Assembly: GCA_030040495.1 (NCBI GenBank) | Contig: JASHTP010000428.1 | Coordinates: 1-7,823 of the forward strand | Source of the DNA: Alphaproteobacteria bacterium | Lineage (GTDB): Bacteria; Pseudomonadota; Alphaproteobacteria; ATCC43930; CGMCC-115725 | DNA: 7,823 nt | Direction of reading: 5' to 3' | Shown: positions 5,493-7,823 of the stretch, one piece after another | Layout: each line of letters begins with the position of its first letter | Numbering within the stretch: position 1 is the first letter of the stretch | Translations under genes and position numbers: made by a program | The notes under the pieces: model-generated | The model's database searches: none | Seen by the model: only the letters and a program-made list of their open reading frames with translations | What the model was told of the DNA's origin: nothing

Positions 5493-7043
5493 ATGATCGA
5501 CGCCACGCCATTGTTGCGGCTCTATGCAGGGTACCGGGCGATGCGGCTGGCGCGCCAGAACGCGGTCGCCGACCAGCGGCGCCAGCTGCTGCGCCTCGTG
5601 CGCAAGGCGGCCGCGACGCGCTTCGGCCGTGACCATCGCTTCGCCGAAATCCGCGACGTGGCCGGTTTTCAGGCGCGCGTACCGCTCCGCCGCTACGAAG
5701 ACATGTGGGACGGCTATTGGCGGCGCGCATTTCCGCGGCTCACGGACTGCAGCTGGCCGGGCACGATTCCGTTCTTCGCCCTGACCTCGGGGACGACCAG
5801 CGGCGCGACGAAATACATCCCTTGCTCGCGCGAGATGATCCGGTCGAACGACTGGGCGGCGCTCGACATCCTTGTTCACCACCTGGCGAACCGGCCGCGG
5901 AGCCGCGTGCTCGGCGGAAAGAGCCTGATGCTCGGCGGCAGCACCGACCTCGTCGAGAACGCTCCCGGCATCCGCAGCGGCGATCTCAGCGGCATTGCCG
6001 TGAGCCAGATCCCGGGGTGGGCGCAGTCCTATTGCTTCCCGCCGCCCGAGCTCGCCCTGATCGCCGATTGGGAGGAGAAGATCGACAAGCTGGCACATGC
6101 GGCGCTCGGCGAGGACATCCGGGCGATCACGGGAACGCCGAGCTGGCTGCTCATTTTCTTCGAGCGGGTGTTTTCGCTCGCCGCGAACGGCCCGCCCCGG
6201 CTTCGCAGACTCTTCCCCGACCTGGAGCTGCTGATCCATGGCGGCGTCAATTTTGCGCCCTATCGGCTCCAGTTCGAGGAGCTTCTGAGCGGAGGTCATG
6301 CGGAGCTGCGCGAGGTCTACCCAGCGAGCGAGGGGTTCATCGCCATCGCCGATCGCCGCTTCGGCGAAGGATTGCGGCTCATCGTCGACAACGGGCTGTT
6401 CTACGAGTTTGTGCCAGCGGCAGAGCTCGCCGCCGCGAGCCCGACGCGCCACTGGCTCGGCACCGCCGAGCCGGGCGTAGACTATGCCCTCGTGGTCAGC
6501 AGTTGCGCCGGACTCTGGGCCTATGTCCTGGGCGACACGGTGAGGCTCGTCGAGCGCGATCCGCCGCGCCTTCTCGTCACCGGCCGGACCTCCTATTCGC
6601 TGTCTGCCTTCGGCGAGCATCTCACCGGCGAGGAGATCGAGCAGGCGGTTAGCCAGGCCGCCGAGGCGGCGCGGGTCTCCATTGCCGATTTCACCGTCGG
6701 TCCGGTATTTCCGGGCATGTCGCAAGCCCGCGGCGGGCATCTCTACATCGTCGAGTTCAGCGACGCCGGGCCACCCGGTGTCGCCGCCTTTGCGCGCGCC
6801 ATCGATGAACAGCTCTGCCGCGCCAACGACGACTATCGCGCCCATCGCGCCGGCGGTTTCGGGCTCGAGCCGCCGACCGTCATGGTGGTCGGGCACGGCA
6901 CCTTCGCCGCCTGGATGCGCAGCCGCGGACAGCTCGGCGGACAGCACAAGGTGCCGCGGATCATCGCCGATCCCAAGCTCTTTGCCGAGTTGTGGCGCTT
7001 CGCGGCGCAGCACGTTCGAAACGAGGTCGATGACCATGCTTGA
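5493..7043 (+). CDS. GH3-family acyl-adenylating enzyme (acyl acid-amido synthetase-like)
   Basis: This 516-aa protein starts at ATG 5493 with GGAG at 5481-5484. It carries the GH3 hallmarks in order: the ATP-binding loop TSGTTSGATK (98-107), YPASEG (276-281), YVLGDTVRL (344-352, D348 for ribose), GRTSYSLSAFGEHL (364-377) and a C-terminal QHKVPRI (484-490) with the Lys expected in the mobile domain. GH3 proteins belong to the ANL superfamily: they adenylate a carboxylic acid and, in plants, join it to an amino acid as an amide (JAR1 and the auxin conjugases). Bacterial members are mostly uncharacterised, so substrate and acceptor are unknown. It has no signal peptide or membrane segment, so it is cytoplasmic. 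It follows the S45 acylase by 34 bases, consistent with one operon, and its stop overlaps the start of a broken GNAT gene. Confidence 0.92.
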   Translation: MIDATPLLRLYAGYRAMRLARQNAVADQRRQLLRLVRKAAATRFGRDHRFAEIRDVAGFQARVPLRRYEDMWDGYWRRAFPRLTDCSWPGTIPFFALTSGTTSGATKYIPCSREMIRSNDWAALDILVHHLANRPRSRVLGGKSLMLGGSTDLVENAPGIRSGDLSGIAVSQIPGWAQSYCFPPPELALIADWEEKIDKLAHAALGEDIRAITGTPSWLLIFFERVFSLAANGPPRLRRLFPDLELLIHGGVNFAPYRLQFEELLSGGHAELREVYPASEGFIAIADRRFGEGLRLIVDNGLFYEFVPAAELAAASPTRHWLGTAEPGVDYALVVSSCAGLWAYVLGDTVRLVERDPPRLLVTGRTSYSLSAFGEHLTGEEIEQAVSQAAEAARVSIADFTVGPVFPGMSQARGGHLYIVEFSDAGPPGVAAFARAIDEQLCRANDDYRAHRAGGFGLEPPTVMVVGHGTFAAWMRSRGQLGGQHKVPRIIADPKLFAELWRFAAQHVRNEVDDHA

Positions 7044-7105
7044 CCTAAGAGAAATCCCGACGCTCGAGACCCCTCGGCTTCGGTTGCGGTGCCCGCGCGA
7101 GCAGC
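7030..7105 (+). pseudogene. 5' remnant of a GNAT-family N-acetyltransferase gene
   Basis: An ATG at 7030 (or 7036, better spaced from GAGG at 7023-7026) overlaps the GH3 stop by 14 bases, as in a translationally coupled operon. The first 24 or so residues (LDLREIPTLETPRLRLR then CPRE) match the typical start of RimJ/RimL-type GNAT acetyltransferases. Beyond about base 7105 the similarity stops. The frame stays open to 7317 but encodes an Arg/Ser-rich sequence unlike any acetyltransferase core, with no acetyl-CoA binding motif in any frame. I read it as a gene whose body was deleted or replaced. The breakpoint is approximate. Confidence 0.6.
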
Positions 7106-7406
7106 CCATGACGCGAAGCGGACCTTCCCGACTGTCACGTGTCACGGCCCGCAGGCTCAAATCATGGCACCGATCGCCCGTAAACCCAAGATTACCAACT
7201 CGATCTAACCCTGTCCGCCGCTGGGGCGACGACTGCGGCGAACACATGTGCACGATTTCGCGCAGTCGCGTAGTCGAAGCAAACCAAACGCACGATCAGC
7301 TCGGGGGTTCGATGTAGGCGCGCTGCGCCAGGCCGTGACCAAATAAGGCGTTCTCGCCGGCAATCTCATAGAGCATGATCACCGCGTCATCCGGGGCCGA
7401 TCCGGA
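7106..7406. other. Gene-poor stretch after truncated GNAT gene
   Basis: This stretch of about 300 bases has no convincing gene, RNA or mobile-element end. It holds the meaningless continuation of the GNAT frame (to 7317), a GTCACGTGTCAC short repeat near 7134-7145, and one weak minus-strand mini-ORF (7296-7382). Composition is less GC-biased than in the flanking genes. No transposase or clear inverted-repeat termini are visible that would explain the loss of the GNAT gene body. Confidence 0.5.
7296..7382 (-). CDS. Possible 28-aa small protein or gene fragment
   Basis: From GTG 7382 (or ATG 7376) the minus strand reads 28 residues, with core MLYEIAGENALFGHGLAQRA, then YIEPPS and TGA at 7296-7298. 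Third positions are mostly G or C and the peptide looks protein-like. There is no good ribosome binding site, and the reading frame continues upstream without a usable start. It could be the C-terminal end of a lost gene or chance. The FixK/FNR box is too close for a class II promoter in this direction. Confidence 0.25.
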   Translation of the reverse strand: MIMLYEIAGENALFGHGLAQRAYIEPPS

Positions 7407-7420
7407 TTGATCTAGGTCAA
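7407..7420 (+). promoter_or_regulatory. FixK/FNR-type operator and promoter upstream of CBS gene
   Basis: TTGATCTAGGTCAA fits TTGA-N6-TCAA. A -10-like TACACT at 7442-7447 (4/6) starts 35 bases after the box start, inside an AT-rich patch (7440-7455) that stands out from the surroundings. A transcript would begin near 7454-7455, about 41 bases from the box centre: class II geometry again. The next strong ribosome binding site is at 7471-7476, before a tiny ORF; the CBS gene ATG is at 7599, giving a leader of about 145 bases. Confidence 0.75.
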
Positions 7421-7480
7421 AGCAGGAGACCCGTCGGCCTTTACACTTTTTAAATGCGGGCTGGCGGCAGGGGAGGAATG

Positions 7481-7531
7481 ATGCCCGCCTGGGTTCAACA
7501 GCGCTGGCATGATTGCTCGCTGCCGAATTGA
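7481..7531 (+). CDS. Possible 16-aa leader peptide
   Basis: GGGAGG at 7471-7476 is followed by two adjacent ATGs (7478 and 7481). The second is four bases after the ribosome binding site and encodes MPAWVQQRWHDCSLPN before TGA at 7529-7531. It lies between the predicted FixK-type promoter and the CBS gene, 67 bases upstream of the latter. It may be a translated leader, a remnant start of a lost gene, or chance. The unusually good ribosome binding site is the main support. Confidence 0.3.
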   Translation: MPAWVQQRWHDCSLPN

Positions 7532-7598
7532 AGCCCCAACCCGCAAATGGTTTCGCGGACAATCTGAGCAGCCGGTTCGCGGCGCACCGAGGGAAGCC

Positions 7599-7823
7599 AT
7601 GACGACGGTACGGCAATTGCTCGGCCAGAAGGGTCGGATGGTCTGGTGCACTCATCCGGACGCGACCGTGTTCGATGCCATAGCAAGAATGGCGGAAAAA
7701 GACATCGGCTCGCTCGTGGTGGTGGATGACGGAAACGTCGTCGGCATCGTCACTGAAAGGCACTACGCGCGGAACGTCGTGCTCAAGGGCAAGACATCTC
7801 CCGCGACGCTGGTCGGAGACATC
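7599..7823 (+). CDS. CBS-domain protein, 3' end outside window
   Basis: ATG 7599 follows GAGGGAAG at 7589-7596. The 75 residues present cover the first CBS motif of a typical two-CBS protein of about 140-150 aa: VRQLLGQKGRMVWCTHPDA, then AIARMAEKDIGSLVVVDDG, VVGIVTERHYARNVVLKGK and TLVGDI at the edge. The stand-alone family binds adenine nucleotides or related ligands and senses energy state in characterised cases; the ligand here is unknown. Relatives usually have TERDYARKV; the Asp is His here. A FixK-type promoter about 185 bases upstream suggests low-oxygen induction. Confidence 0.88.
   Translation, partial: MTTVRQLLGQKGRMVWCTHPDATVFDAIARMAEKDIGSLVVVDDGNVVGIVTERHYARNVVLKGKTSPATLVGDI

Noticed and set aside
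3944..5506. 520-aa open frame on the minus strand
   Set aside because: It lies antisense to the S45 acylase, which has a complete catalytic set; composition (Gly/Arg/Ala/Glu-rich) is typical of a shadow.
5403..7253. 616-aa open frame on the minus strand
   Set aside because: It mirrors the GH3 gene, whose motifs are intact on the plus strand. The product is low-complexity with no recognisable domain: a high-GC antisense shadow.
7106..7406. Insertion-sequence remnant or attachment site at the GNAT breakpoint
   Set aside because: No transposase fragment, terminal inverted repeats, target duplication or tRNA end could be seen.
1..7823. CRISPR array, tRNA or rRNA genes
   Set aside because: No regularly spaced repeats, tRNA cloverleaf signature or rRNA sequence was recognised on either strand by eye.

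Overview
The window is GC-rich (roughly two thirds G+C) with strong GC bias at third codon positions and AGGAGG-type ribosome binding sites. It reads as chromosomal DNA of an alphaproteobacterium, most likely a Hyphomicrobiales (Rhizobiales) relative. Gene content fits: a short DUF2267 protein, a CBS-domain protein of the 'TERxYARxVVLKG' type, small orphan proteins, and FixK/FnrL-type operators. The lineage is inferred from style and content and was not tested by database search.

Layout. (1) 27-1007 (+): one reading frame joining a response-regulator receiver domain to an RNA 2',3'-cyclic phosphodiesterase (ThpR-like 2H) domain; the fusion may come from a frameshift. (2) 982-1203 (-): a small Cys-rich, zinc-ribbon-like protein. 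(3) 1204-1397: divergent intergenic region with a perfect 11-bp GC hairpin and a FixK/FNR box. (4) 1398-1841 (+): DUF2267 protein. (5) 1854-2063 (-): small orphan protein, convergent with DUF2267. (6) 2064-2250: second divergent intergenic region with a hairpin and a second FixK/FNR box. (7) 2251-7043 (+): a probable operon of an 82-aa orphan protein, an HhH-GPD DNA-glycosylase-like protein, a penicillin-acylase-family (S45) Ntn hydrolase and a GH3-family acyl-adenylating enzyme. The start of a GNAT acetyltransferase overlaps the GH3 stop but breaks off after about 24 codons. (8) 7106-7598: gene-poor stretch with a third FixK/FNR box, a good -10 and a possible tiny leader ORF. (9) 7599-7823 (+): CBS-domain protein, cut by the window end.

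Two threads tie the window together. First, three sites fit TTGA-N6-TCAA, and each has a -10-like hexamer 35-36 bases after the box start. That is the class II (about -41.5) geometry expected for an oxygen-responsive FNR/FixK activator. They precede the DUF2267 gene, the 2251 operon and the CBS gene, so the window looks like a low-oxygen regulon island. Second, the operon places an enzyme family that hydrolyses N-acyl amide bonds (S45) next to one that forms them from a carboxylic acid and an amine (GH3). This suggests a make-and-break acyl-amide module with unknown substrate, possibly expressed under oxygen limitation. That proposal is an inference and is the most interesting lead here.
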